A stretch of 64,000 bases of DNA from an uncultured Winogradskyella sp. (GTDB lineage Bacteria > Bacteroidota > Bacteroidia > Flavobacteriales > Flavobacteriaceae), in assembly GCF_947501905.1 (NCBI RefSeq), contig NZ_CANMXL010000002.1:248001-312000 (forward strand), in the 5' to 3' direction. The stretch's first letter is position 1. Each line of letters begins with the position of its first letter. Both the position numbers and the translations under genes were made by a program. This document shows positions 14,960 to 23,614 of this stretch, one piece after another. The notes beneath the pieces were generated by a model that ran no database searches, was not told the DNA's origin, and was given only the letters and a program-made list of their open reading frames with translations.

Positions 14960-16240
14960 TTAAAGCTTTAAAATCTTTTCTTCCATCGTCGGGCCTAACT
15001 CATAAATACTCGCTAATAACTCTTCTTTTAGTGGAGAGACTTTATCTGTTTTACCAATAGCTTTGTATATTTCTGCCATATGATACAAAACATCAGGCTC
15101 GCTAGTCTTACCAGAAATATGTTTGTCTACAATAGTGTTAGCCTCTTCTAAATTTCCGTTTTTAAAGTAGCTCCAAGCCAACAAATCATAACTCTGAGCT
15201 GTAGGTCTATTTTTCACTTCTTGCATTGCTATTTCAATAGCTCTTTCAGGTTGTAGCATATCTTCTGCATAAAGCAACGCATTGTATTTGTTATACATAT
15301 TACCATACAATCTGTTTTTGCTTTCAGACATGTATGTTTTGTAGGCATTTTGTTTTAATTCTTCATTACCAATGAATTCAGCAATCTCCGCCTTAAATAA
15401 GTTATAATCTGGCGCGTTGTAATAAGAGGTAATATGATTTAATAGGGTCAATGCTGCTTCAGGATTCTTTTCATAAGAATAAACAATCCAAGCAATCCCT
15501 TTTTTGGCGTACGCATCATTAGGGTTTAACTCAAGCGCTTTTATATAATAATGATACGATAAATCTATTTTGCCAGCATGACCATAAAAGTCAGCCAAGT
15601 TAGTATATGACCACTGTTTTAGAGATTTTGTGTTACTAGATTCTGAAATTTTAGTAGCACGTTCCATATAAGTAATGGCACCATCTAAATTGCCATTGTG
15701 GTCTTCCCATTTGGACAAGCGGATTAGGTAATCAAAATCTGAAAAATTCTTAATCTTATTAAGATACTCTTCTGCTTCAGTAATATTGCCTAATTCTAGA
15801 TTTACATCAAAAAGCATTTTTTGTGTTCCTCTAAGTTTTTCACCTAAAACTTCAGCTTTCTTAAGAAGATTAAGGGCTTCTTTAAACCTATGCTGAGAAA
15901 TATAATTATGCGCTAAAGCTTTTAAGCATCCTGAAGTATTATAATTTGTTAACGTATTAGCGTTAACTAAATCTTTTTCGGCATCTATTAAATAGTCTAT
16001 TTTTCCTGTAGCACTAAATAAATTGGTATTGGCATTAGCACGCTTAACCATATATAGGTATTCATTGGGAGCTTTTTCTAATTTGTTTGTCCAGAAAATA
16101 ATATCTTCTTTAGCTACAGAATTATCTTCATTTTGAATTAAAAACGCTTGATAATCTTTAATATCTGTCACTTTTTTTGAATCACAGCTGTAAAAAGCTA
16201 TAAAAAGTAGTAGTGTAAGTAATCTATATGTTGACATCAT
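14960..16240 (-). CDS. TPR-repeat lipoprotein
   Basis: 426 residues. The signal peptide ends in a lipobox (FYSC, cysteine about 19), so the protein is membrane anchored. The rest is a run of helical TPR-like repeats from about residue 70 to 400, with clear units such as YYIKALELNPNDAYAKKGIAW. The start could be the first or second of two adjacent ATGs (16240 or 16237). It lies between a DUF4331 lipoprotein gene and a barrel gene. TPR proteins with DUF4331 are a recurrent flavobacterial set, but their joint job is unknown. Confidence 0.8.
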   Translation of the reverse strand: MMSTYRLLTLLLFIAFYSCDSKKVTDIKDYQAFLIQNEDNSVAKEDIIFWTNKLEKAPNEYLYMVKRANANTNLFSATGKIDYLIDAEKDLVNANTLTNYNTSGCLKALAHNYISQHRFKEALNLLKKAEVLGEKLRGTQKMLFDVNLELGNITEAEEYLNKIKNFSDFDYLIRLSKWEDHNGNLDGAITYMERATKISESSNTKSLKQWSYTNLADFYGHAGKIDLSYHYYIKALELNPNDAYAKKGIAWIVYSYEKNPEAALTLLNHITSYYNAPDYNLFKAEIAEFIGNEELKQNAYKTYMSESKNRLYGNMYNKYNALLYAEDMLQPERAIEIAMQEVKNRPTAQSYDLLAWSYFKNGNLEEANTIVDKHISGKTSEPDVLYHMAEIYKAIGKTDKVSPLKEELLASIYELGPTMEEKILKL

Positions 16241-16271
16241 AATTTATTGTTTTGAGTTTTTTTTGAAATAC

Positions 16272-16306
16272 AATTCTGAAGTGAGCTATAGACTCACCTC
16301 AGAATT
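16272..16306 (-). terminator. Stable hairpin between DUF4331 lipoprotein and TPR genes
   Basis: On the minus strand, AATTCTGA-G-GTGAG pairs with CTCAC-T-TCAGAATT around a 7-base loop. The inner mismatch is a permissible G-U pair in RNA, giving a 14-base stem, and a T-rich run follows. It starts 11 bases after the stop at 16317. It may end transcription partially or protect the upstream mRNA. Confidence 0.6.
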
Positions 16307-16316
16307 TATAAGTCAT

Positions 16317-16886
16317 CTACCAAGGTGTTGCTAAATATGGAAAGCTTGATAAAAATGCTTTATCATTGGCATTGACATTGTCATCTGATAATCCAGGGTT
16401 TTCAGAGTTAGTTAAACCTGTTTCTCCACCAAAAATTAAAATTAATTCTACCGTAATGACATCATCAGCTAAGGCTCTCCCCGTTAATACATTTGTACCA
16501 TCAAAGAATGTGGTTGTACCATCTAAAGACACATTTAAAACATCTGTTGCAAGTAATCCAGAGAATTGTGCAGACGTTAATCCTAAGGCATTAGCATCTC
16601 CAGGATTTGTATACGCTGGACTTAATCCTTCTAAGTTATTCTGAAACATCATCTGAAATGCAGAACTCTGCTGTGATGGTGTTGTTACATTAAAGCTATC
16701 CTTACTGCCTGAAGACACAAATACTGTCCCAACTGCTGGCCTAGCCATCTGATCTTCTTGCATATAAGTTCCTGTAAAATCTGGACCTGTTGGTAGAGTG
16801 ATATTATCATCATCATTACTACAATTAAAAGTCACTAATGCTATTGTGATTGCTAAAGCAAATAATTTTATTCTATTAAATTTCAT
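16317..16886 (-). CDS. DUF4331-related lipoprotein (C-terminal half type)
   Basis: 189 residues with a lipoprotein signal (TFNCS, cysteine about 22). The mature protein is rich in Asn, Gly and Thr. The segments LGLTSAQFSGLLATDVLNVSLDG and LTGRALADDVITVELILIFGG fit the C-terminal part of DUF4331 proteins, and it ends FPYLATPW. It follows by 17 bases the gene that carries the N-terminal part of the same family, so the two probably form one functional complex at the cell envelope. Function of DUF4331 is unknown. Confidence 0.65.
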   Translation of the reverse strand: MKFNRIKLFALAITIALVTFNCSNDDDNITLPTGPDFTGTYMQEDQMARPAVGTVFVSSGSKDSFNVTTPSQQSSAFQMMFQNNLEGLSPAYTNPGDANALGLTSAQFSGLLATDVLNVSLDGTTTFFDGTNVLTGRALADDVITVELILIFGGETGLTNSENPGLSDDNVNANDKAFLSSFPYLATPW

Positions 16887-16903
16887 GATTTTAGTTTTTG
16901 AGA

Positions 16904-17554
16904 TTATTGTCTTCTTTTAGATTCTACCCAAGTATTTATTGTTCCTGACCCTCCGACAAGAGATTTAGGTACTTCTACTACTATTGACAGAACATTAGTA
17001 CCTGCAAACGAGTCATTACCAGGATTGTTAAAACTTGTCGCCATGCCATCGATTATTGCATTATACTGACCCGAGTCGAAGAAAAAAGGATCATCTCTTG
17101 GTCCAGCAAAAAATTGCATACCGTTTTCAGTCGCAGTAATTGCATTTTGTCCATAGGCAGTAATATCTACTGAACCAGCTTCATCATTAGTTAAGATGGT
17201 ACTATTAAGCCCTGTTTGCAATGGTGCTGCGGGACCAAAGAAGTACATTACACCGTCTCTTGGAGTTGCTTGGATAACTAAGTCTTCAACATTATCATTA
17301 TTAGTATCAATGTTAAATTCTATAAGTGTGCTCTCATCAAATGTTGCATTTGCTGTCGAGCTAGGACTTAGTAAACCTTGAACATTGGCTACCAATACTA
17401 AGTTTGACGTATTCTGACCTTGAAAGGCATAAAAATCTGTGATATCATTTGTACCACCAGTAACTGCGGGCGCATCTATATGATCTGCCGCAATAGCAAC
17501 AATACTGGAAATACCAATAATAGCCGCTGTAATTAAAAATTTTGTTTTTTTCAT
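16904..17554 (-). CDS. DUF4331 family exported protein (N-terminal half type)
   Basis: 216 residues with a signal peptide (about 1-22). The mature N-terminus reads ADHIDAPAV-x4-NDITDFYAFQG, the hallmark of DUF4331 proteins, and the body is beta-rich. It ends NTWVESKRRQ, a stretch usually found in the middle of longer DUF4331 proteins. It is first in the minus-strand operon 17554-14473, with a 143-base upstream gap shared with a divergent gene. The protein is probably periplasmic or at the cell surface. Confidence 0.8.
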   Translation of the reverse strand: MKKTKFLITAAIIGISSIVAIAADHIDAPAVTGGTNDITDFYAFQGQNTSNLVLVANVQGLLSPSSTANATFDESTLIEFNIDTNNDNVEDLVIQATPRDGVMYFFGPAAPLQTGLNSTILTNDEAGSVDITAYGQNAITATENGMQFFAGPRDDPFFFDSGQYNAIIDGMATSFNNPGNDSFAGTNVLSIVVEVPKSLVGGSGTINTWVESKRRQ

Positions 17555-17697
17555 AATAATGAGATTTTGTTAATTTATTTGTTCTCTGGTCTACCTACGA
17601 AAAAATGAATAGGTGGGTTTTATTTTATTTTGAAAAAAATTTTAGGACTTAAAAAATTAGGAGATAAAAACTATCTTTAACCTTTAATAACTGGTAT

Positions 17698-18870
17698 ATG
17701 AATCCTTCTGCTTCTGGCTGGATAAAAAAATTACTAACCGTACTTCCTGATAGTTCTGTTTTAGGACAGGATAGATATGGTTTTTACAATAGACTCAAGG
17801 AAACAGGTTTTATTTATGGTAGTAATGTTAGCTGCTTATGTGGTTTGGTCAAGGATGAGGATTTTAATGAAGAAGAACGCTGCAAGGTGAACTTAGTAAC
17901 TGCTTTCTATTACATACATGATTTAGAAAACAGCCAAAAAAATTTCATAGAAAGTATTGTAGACTATTATAAGGTAACTGACGAGCATAAACGCTCTTTT
18001 TTATCTGGACTTTTTGGTGAACCCGATAAAGACAAACTGCTTGAGCAGATTATTCATAAGCGTATACATATTGATGATAATATCATTACAAAGAATTTTA
18101 ATTACTTTTTAATTAATGCCTTTTTATTTATAGACATTATAGGCTATCATCATTACCTTACCACTACTGATAGTACAAAGGCTTATATCACAAATTTTGA
18201 ATCTGCACTTGAGAATATTGTGTTTACAGTTTTAGATTCTAAAACCGATAAAACAGAATATGATTATAACTTAGTAAAGCTTTTTGAAGCCTCATTAGGT
18301 CATAAAAATTCTAAACGAGATAATTGTGAAGACATTGCCAAAACCATAACAGAACCTCTAGAAAAACTCTATATTATTGATACGGTTTGTATGGCCTCTT
18401 GGAGTGATAAACAAATTGACAAGGCGGAATACCTTTACCTCAATAAGCTAAGAACAGATTTAGATATTGACACAAATGTACTTATAAAATCTGTAGATGA
18501 CATCAATCTATTTTATGAGAAAAATAAAGACAAAATTGCGTTTTTAAGTGCTAAAAACTTAGCGCAAAGTTTTTATGATAATAGTAGCAGTATTGTAACC
18601 AGACTTATAAAACGAAATAGTAAGCGTTTACTAAAAGAACTATCGCAGAGTAAAGAAGCCATGCTATTACTTACGCAATCTACAACCAGAAACCTTACAG
18701 ATGAAGAGCAAAAGAAAATTCAGAATCAGTTGCTTGACATTTTTAAGTCTATTCCTAGCTTAGCCATATTTATGTTACCTGGAGGTATGTTATTGTTACC
18801 ACTTTTTGTGAAATTTATTCCTAAATTATTACCATCTGCTTTTGATGAAAATCGTATTGAAGAAGATTAG
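17698..18870 (+). CDS. LETM1-like domain protein
   Basis: 390 residues, soluble apart from a hydrophobic stretch near the end. Residues about 300-385 have the LETM1 core: TRNLTDEEQKKIQNQLLDIF, then IPSLAIFMLPGGMLLLPLFVKFIPKLLPSAF. In mitochondria LETM1 concerns cation/proton balance; the role of bacterial relatives is unknown. The N-terminal 290 residues are helical and not recognised. A J-domain gene follows after 50 bases on the same strand and may be co-transcribed. Confidence 0.8.
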   Translation: MNPSASGWIKKLLTVLPDSSVLGQDRYGFYNRLKETGFIYGSNVSCLCGLVKDEDFNEEERCKVNLVTAFYYIHDLENSQKNFIESIVDYYKVTDEHKRSFLSGLFGEPDKDKLLEQIIHKRIHIDDNIITKNFNYFLINAFLFIDIIGYHHYLTTTDSTKAYITNFESALENIVFTVLDSKTDKTEYDYNLVKLFEASLGHKNSKRDNCEDIAKTITEPLEKLYIIDTVCMASWSDKQIDKAEYLYLNKLRTDLDIDTNVLIKSVDDINLFYEKNKDKIAFLSAKNLAQSFYDNSSSIVTRLIKRNSKRLLKELSQSKEAMLLLTQSTTRNLTDEEQKKIQNQLLDIFKSIPSLAIFMLPGGMLLLPLFVKFIPKLLPSAFDENRIEED

Positions 18871-18920
18871 GTTGTAACATTTTATTAGAATTTGTGACTT
18901 ACAAATAAAGCCTTCTAAAA

Positions 18921-19349
18921 ATGATAACTGACTACTACTCTATTCTTGATATAGAAAAGAATGCCGATATAGAAACCATTAAAAAAGCATTTAGAACTCA
19001 AATTGCTTTATATCATCCTGAAAATAACAAATCACCTGAAGCCAAAGAGAAGTTTGATATCCTTATTGAAGCTTTCAACGTGCTTTCTGATGAAAAAAAG
19101 CGCAAAGAATACGATATTATATTAGAAAAAAGTTTTTCTAATAAACCTATGGTGATTACTCCAAAAGAAGAAAAAACCTATACAGATTGGAAAAAAGAAG
19201 CCAAAAGGAAATCCAAAAGATCTTGGGAATCTGATTTAACAGATTTATTGCTTCTAGATTTATTTTTTGACGTAGGCATGTTTGGTATGTTTGATGACTT
19301 TGGAGATATTATTGGGGATACTATCGGAGATGTTTTCGATTTATTCTAA
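18921..19349 (+). CDS. J-domain protein with HPE instead of HPD
   Basis: 142 residues. Residues 1-70 form a J domain (DYYSILDIEKNADIETIKKAF, then FNVLSDEKKRKEYD). The loop motif is HPE (residues 32-34) instead of the HPD needed in DnaJ to stimulate Hsp70. The C-terminal half is basic, then acidic and aromatic (WKKEAKRKSKR, then FDDFGDIIGD). There is no zinc-finger or substrate domain. Its last 9 bases overlap the convergent LytTR regulator gene. It may act without Hsp70 or with weakened interaction. Confidence 0.8.
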   Translation: MITDYYSILDIEKNADIETIKKAFRTQIALYHPENNKSPEAKEKFDILIEAFNVLSDEKKRKEYDIILEKSFSNKPMVITPKEEKTYTDWKKEAKRKSKRSWESDLTDLLLLDLFFDVGMFGMFDDFGDIIGDTIGDVFDLF

Positions 19350-20096
19350 CCAATTTTTAAAGTCTTTTACACGTTCTCTTGCCACAATAACATCTTGCTC
19401 ATTATAGGTGTTTAATTTTATTTGTAGTCTTGAATTGGTATAGCTTACCATATCTTTTATAGCATTGACATTGACATAAAACTTTCGGCTAATACGAAAG
19501 AACACATGTGGCTCCAATTCATTTTCGAGTTGGTCTAATGTAGAATCTAAAAGATAGTTTCTTCCTTCTTTAGTATAGGCATAAGTTCCTTTGTTTTCGC
19601 TATAAACACATTCAATATCTTCGATATTAATCAACTTTAAATGCTGCCCAACTTTTACCGAAAAACGCTTTTTGTATTCGCGTTCAATAGGATTGACTAA
19701 GAGATTCTTTATATCATTAAAATCAAGTGTTACTGCTTGTTTTTGTGGTGCTCTATTTTTGAACTTTTCTACTGCAGTTTTTAAGTCATCGTCATCTATT
19801 GGTTTTAATAGGTAATCAATGCTATTTAGCTTAAAAGCCTGTAGTGCATACTCATCATAAGCAGTTGTAAAAATGACCGCAGATTTTATATCTACAGCAT
19901 CAAAAATCTCAAAAGATAAGCCGTCACTTAATTGAATATCTAAGAAAATTAAATCTGGGTGTGTATTATTTTGAAACCATTCTACAGCTTCTTCAACAGA
20001 ATGCAGCATCGTTTCTGCATTAATATCAATAGCGCTTAGCATACGCTGCAAGCGTCTTGCTGATGGTTTTTCGTCTTCAATGATTATAACATTCAT
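19341..20096 (-). CDS. LytTR-type response regulator
   Basis: 251 residues. The receiver domain spans about 1-120, with phosphoacceptor D53 (LIFLDIQLSDG), acidic pocket EDE at 7-9 and the conserved K in YLLKPID. The LytTR DNA-binding domain covers about 145-250 (LINIEDIECVYSENKGTYAYT). It is the last gene of an operon that includes its LytS-like kinase at 21589. The preceding gene's stop overlaps its start by one base. Confidence 0.92.
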   Translation of the reverse strand: MNVIIIEDEKPSARRLQRMLSAIDINAETMLHSVEEAVEWFQNNTHPDLIFLDIQLSDGLSFEIFDAVDIKSAVIFTTAYDEYALQAFKLNSIDYLLKPIDDDDLKTAVEKFKNRAPQKQAVTLDFNDIKNLLVNPIEREYKKRFSVKVGQHLKLINIEDIECVYSENKGTYAYTKEGRNYLLDSTLDQLENELEPHVFFRISRKFYVNVNAIKDMVSYTNSRLQIKLNTYNEQDVIVARERVKDFKNWLE

Positions 20097-20566
20097 TACT
20101 TAAGCTTTAATTTTTTTGCTTCTCTATTTATTATTCTACTGCCTATATATCCTGTAATTCCGGTAGCTAGGGCTACCATCCACCAAAAATCTGCCATATT
20201 ATTTACAAAACGAGTTCCAACTTCTGCCCAAAAGGCACAGTACAAACCAACAACTGACCAACTCATAAAATAAAAATGGTATTGAAACCAATTTTTAACT
20301 CTACGAATAGTAGGTATAATTGCTCCTAAAACAGTAGCTAAACTAGCTATTGCAAAAAAGTGGAACAAACTAAATCCTCCAAAATTGACAATAAAAAAAG
20401 AACTAATATTTAGCAATAACATTGATGTTACATAAACATAACCCGTACGCTTATGAAACATTGTTCCTTTTTTGTTTAATAGAACTATTGTTCCGGATAG
20501 CATTGCCAGTATAGAGGTTATAAAATGGAACCAACCTATATTACTATCTATAATATCTACAAACAT
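20096..20566 (-). CDS. DUF2306-like integral membrane protein
   Basis: 156 residues with four or five hydrophobic spans and histidines near membrane edges (MFHKRTGYVYV, FQYHFYFMSWSVVGLY), as in DUF2306 proteins. Function is unknown; the histidines have suggested haem or quinone binding in some relatives, which I cannot test. It lies between the 2TM proteins and the LytTR regulator in one operon. Confidence 0.7.
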   Translation of the reverse strand: MFVDIIDSNIGWFHFITSILAMLSGTIVLLNKKGTMFHKRTGYVYVTSMLLLNISSFFIVNFGGFSLFHFFAIASLATVLGAIIPTIRRVKNWFQYHFYFMSWSVVGLYCAFWAEVGTRFVNNMADFWWMVALATGITGYIGSRIINREAKKLKLK

Positions 20567-20578
20567 AATCGCTAATTA

Positions 20579-20893
20579 TTACTCCCAAGTTTTATGATTT
20601 TCACCCATGAATTCTTGCATCTTTTTCTCTTCCCATTTTTTATTGAAAACACTACGGCCTTTAAAAACCTTTATAGCATTAAGGACAACAAAAAATCCCC
20701 AAATAACAATGGTAGAATAGTTTACAGCTAAAATTGTATTTGTATATGGCGTATCTTCAATAATTATAAGATTCCAAATAACACAGGCAACCACAACTAA
20801 ATAGCCTGCTAAATGAATGTAAAACCATTTGAGTTTGGATACCTTTTTTTTGGCTTCTATATAAAATAATTCTTCTTGTTCTTTGCTATTCAT
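20579..20893 (-). CDS. 2TM domain protein
   Basis: 104 residues with two membrane spans (about 25-45 and 55-75). The N-terminal amphipathic segment EAKKKVSKLKWFYIHLAGYL and the C-terminal motif KWEEKKMQEFM define the 2TM domain (Pfam 2TM). It is one of four consecutive copies, the fourth being the tail of the kinase at 21589. It is likely a membrane partner of the kinase; that is inference. Confidence 0.85.
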   Translation of the reverse strand: MNSKEQEELFYIEAKKKVSKLKWFYIHLAGYLVVVACVIWNLIIIEDTPYTNTILAVNYSTIVIWGFFVVLNAIKVFKGRSVFNKKWEEKKMQEFMGENHKTWE

Positions 20894-20895
20894 GA

Positions 20896-21255
20896 CTACT
20901 CAAATTTTCTATCCTTTTCGCGTTCTTTATCCATAAATTCTTGGATTTTACGTTGCTCCCAATTATTACCTAAAATAAAATTGAAACCAAATACACCAAT
21001 AAAATGAAACAGCAATCCAATACCCCAAAAGAAGGCTGTTGCATAAGGTCCAAATCCTCTAAATCCACTACCAGAATTTAAGCCAATAAGTAAGATTAAA
21101 AAGATATTAACTACTACATATGATGCTAAATGCCAATAAAATCCTGTAATAGCTTCTACACGTTTTTTTGCTCTTAGATAAGCTTCTTCTTTTCTATAAT
21201 CTCTATCTTGATGAGATTGATTGTCTTTATATGGTTCTATACTATACTTTTCCAT
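20896..21255 (-). CDS. 2TM domain protein
   Basis: 119 residues. After a charged N-terminal tail of about 25 residues come RAKKRVEAITGFYWHLASYV, two spans, and NWEQRKIQEFMDKE, the same layout as its neighbours. The short loop between spans is glycine-rich (NSGSGFRGFG). It starts 4 bases after the stop of the preceding 2TM gene and ends 2 bases before the next. Confidence 0.85.
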   Translation of the reverse strand: MEKYSIEPYKDNQSHQDRDYRKEEAYLRAKKRVEAITGFYWHLASYVVVNIFLILLIGLNSGSGFRGFGPYATAFFWGIGLLFHFIGVFGFNFILGNNWEQRKIQEFMDKEREKDRKFE

Positions 21256-21259
21256 AATA

Positions 21260-21583
21260 CTATTTTTTTGAATTTAATTCTTCCTGCATATACTTTTCAA
21301 TTTTTCGCTCTTCCCAATCGTAACCTAATAATGATGGCAAAACAAATACGGTGAATGCATGTATAACTAGTATAATGCCCCAGATTATCCAAGAACTTAA
21401 AGTACTGAAGCTTAACAAATCTGCTTGAAAGGCATCCCAGCTATCTAAATTATTAGACACTTTAAATCCTGTAATTACGCTATTTATAATAAAGTAAATA
21501 CCCAAATGCGTGTAAAACTTCTTTAGCTTTTCAACGCGACTTTTAGCTCGTTGCAATTTTGAAATTGAATCTTGATGTTTCAT
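21260..21583 (-). CDS. 2TM domain protein
   Basis: 107 residues. The pattern RAKSRVEKLKKFYTHLGIYF, two spans and DWEERKIEKYMQEE shows another 2TM unit. It starts 5 bases after the kinase gene, whose own C-terminal domain is of the same type, which suggests serial duplication of this domain inside the operon. Confidence 0.85.
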   Translation of the reverse strand: MKHQDSISKLQRAKSRVEKLKKFYTHLGIYFIINSVITGFKVSNNLDSWDAFQADLLSFSTLSSWIIWGIILVIHAFTVFVLPSLLGYDWEERKIEKYMQEELNSKK

Positions 21584-21588
21584 AACTC

Positions 21589-22950
21589 TTAGTTCCAGCG
21601 GTTATTATTTTCTTCTTCACGCATAAATTCTTCTATTTTACGCTCTTCCCATTTGGCTCCAAAAGCACCGTCATTGACAAATACTCTATATGCTTGAAAA
21701 GCTAAACCTAATCCCCAACCAAACATTGGGAACCAAAACCATTGTATGGTATGGCTAGAATATGTGTACCAAATAAATATTAGAAATGGTATAACTAAGC
21801 AATAGGAAACTAAACTTCCGTAAAATCCTTTAAGTTCCTCTAGACGTTTACGAGCTTTAACGTAATTATCGTCTAATCTGTTTTGTGGTAATTGTGATGT
21901 TCTCATGATTGATACTTGTTTTGTGAGCATTGGTATTGCTACTGCAAAATCTTCTGCTCGTTGATTGATGATGACTTTTTTATTTGATAACAGTTTGTAG
22001 CGCTGCATAATGTTCTCTAATCCTACGCCACTACTCTTTTTTACAATTTGCTTTGGCTGTAGATTATTCATAACTACTAGATAATCGCCATCTTCATATA
22101 TTTTGATGTGTAATGGTTTACTAGATGTTACCATATTATGTTTTACAGCATTTTCTAAAAGTAACTGTAGTGATAATGGCACTACTTTACTCTCCGGGTT
22201 TGAAGCTTTTTCTGGTATCTCGAAAATAATACTGTCTTCAAATCTCATTTTTAATAAAGACATATAGGTTTTCGCAAACATTAACTCTTCGTCTACAGTC
22301 ACTAAATCCTTACTCTTTTGCTCTAAAACATATCTATATACTTTAGATAATGAGGTTGTAAACTTCTGTGCACTATCTGGATTTTCTTCAATTAAACTTG
22401 TTAATACATTTAAGCTATTAAACAGAAAATGAGGGTCTAATTGGTTTTTTAAAGCATCGAACTTAGCACTTGCTGCTCCGGCTATTACCTTTTGCTCCTT
22501 TATTTTACTTTTTTGATAGCGATTATAAAAGTAAATGATATAAAAGCCAGAAATTATTGTCAATGTAATCCAAAGTCCAAAAGAATAACCTTGCCAGCTT
22601 TCAAGCTCAATAAAACTCTCTAAGGTTTTTCCATATACTAATGTAGTAATGGCAGCTCTTAATATAAATATTGTAGCTAGTGTTATTACAGTTGCCCCAG
22701 AAATGCCAAATACAATCCGTTTAATAATTTCATAGTTGGCAAAATTAAGCTTGAGTATATAATTAAAATAAAACGAATTGGTGTAACTGATAGAAAAGGT
22801 GTAAAGTTGATAAAATGAAAATTCAATTAAAAACTGATTGAAATCAGTATAAGTAAACATGTCTTTTGATAACAGCTCGCCAATAATAAATATTAAGCAA
22901 CCTATAAGAAAAGTTATGACTATACTCTTAATTGATTTTAAATTATACAT
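21589..22950 (-). CDS. LytS-like sensor histidine kinase with C-terminal 2TM domain
   Basis: 453 residues: four N-terminal membrane spans (about 8-142), then the His_kinase domain with the phosphorylated histidine H174 in LDPHFLFNSLN. A HATPase region follows (about 250-335; LQLLLENAVKHN and SSGVGLENIMQRY). A C-terminal 2TM domain covers about 365-453 and ends KWEERKIEEFMREEE. It should phosphorylate the LytTR regulator encoded at the end of the operon. The fusion to a 2TM unit followed by three separate 2TM genes is notable. Confidence 0.92.
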   Translation of the reverse strand: MYNLKSIKSIVITFLIGCLIFIIGELLSKDMFTYTDFNQFLIEFSFYQLYTFSISYTNSFYFNYILKLNFANYEIIKRIVFGISGATVITLATIFILRAAITTLVYGKTLESFIELESWQGYSFGLWITLTIISGFYIIYFYNRYQKSKIKEQKVIAGAASAKFDALKNQLDPHFLFNSLNVLTSLIEENPDSAQKFTTSLSKVYRYVLEQKSKDLVTVDEELMFAKTYMSLLKMRFEDSIIFEIPEKASNPESKVVPLSLQLLLENAVKHNMVTSSKPLHIKIYEDGDYLVVMNNLQPKQIVKKSSGVGLENIMQRYKLLSNKKVIINQRAEDFAVAIPMLTKQVSIMRTSQLPQNRLDDNYVKARKRLEELKGFYGSLVSYCLVIPFLIFIWYTYSSHTIQWFWFPMFGWGLGLAFQAYRVFVNDGAFGAKWEERKIEEFMREEENNNRWN

Positions 22951-22964
22951 GTTTTCCTTTTTAA

Positions 22965-23588
22965 TTATTCTTTACATTCTTTTATAACTTGTTCTGCTCT
23001 GTTTCTTCCCCAGTTTGGGTGGTATTCAGACTCTGGCTCATAACTATCGAACATAGTTATAGAAGCTTCTACTTGTTCACAGAATGGCTTTGTGTCTTGT
23101 CCAAAATACCTCGCAGAACCCATTGCCCAATCTGCTTTACACATGGCTACTCTTGGATTTTTAGCATCTATACTATAGGCTTTATTATAAAGCTCGGTAA
23201 TCTTTGCTGCATACTTCATACCATATGTACTACCATCAAAAGCAACCCAATTGGTATATATCTGACCTTGCATAACTAATAACTCTGGATTGTTTTGGCT
23301 TAAACTCATAGCTGTATTTAAATGTTCTTGTGCTTTGTCTAGTTGTGCCTTGAGTACCGTTTCATCTTTCTCATTCCAGCTTTTTAAGCTATTGATTTGT
23401 GCAATGTAATAGTGAGGCAACCAATTGTCTTTTTCTGCATTGGCAATACGCTCAAACAAATTTATAGCTTCATCTAGTTTATCTGATTTCCATAACTCAA
23501 ACGCTTTGTCCATTCCTTTTTCAAAATTGGATTGTGCTTGTGTAAAGCTAAAGATTCCAACGCATATAATTAATACTATTTTTTTCAT
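22965..23588 (-). CDS. Exported TPR-like protein
   Basis: 207 residues with a signal peptide (about 1-18, ending TQAQ). The mature protein has helical TPR-like repeats (FELWKSDKLDEAINLFERIANAE, then LDKAQEHLNTAMSLSQNNPEL). It starts 26 bases after the DUF2141 gene and is followed by the kinase gene, so it may be a periplasmic member of the same sensing operon. Confidence 0.75.
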   Translation of the reverse strand: MKKIVLIICVGIFSFTQAQSNFEKGMDKAFELWKSDKLDEAINLFERIANAEKDNWLPHYYIAQINSLKSWNEKDETVLKAQLDKAQEHLNTAMSLSQNNPELLVMQGQIYTNWVAFDGSTYGMKYAAKITELYNKAYSIDAKNPRVAMCKADWAMGSARYFGQDTKPFCEQVEASITMFDSYEPESEYHPNWGRNRAEQVIKECKE

Positions 23589-23614
23589 GATTTGTATTTT
23601 TAGTGATTAATGAA

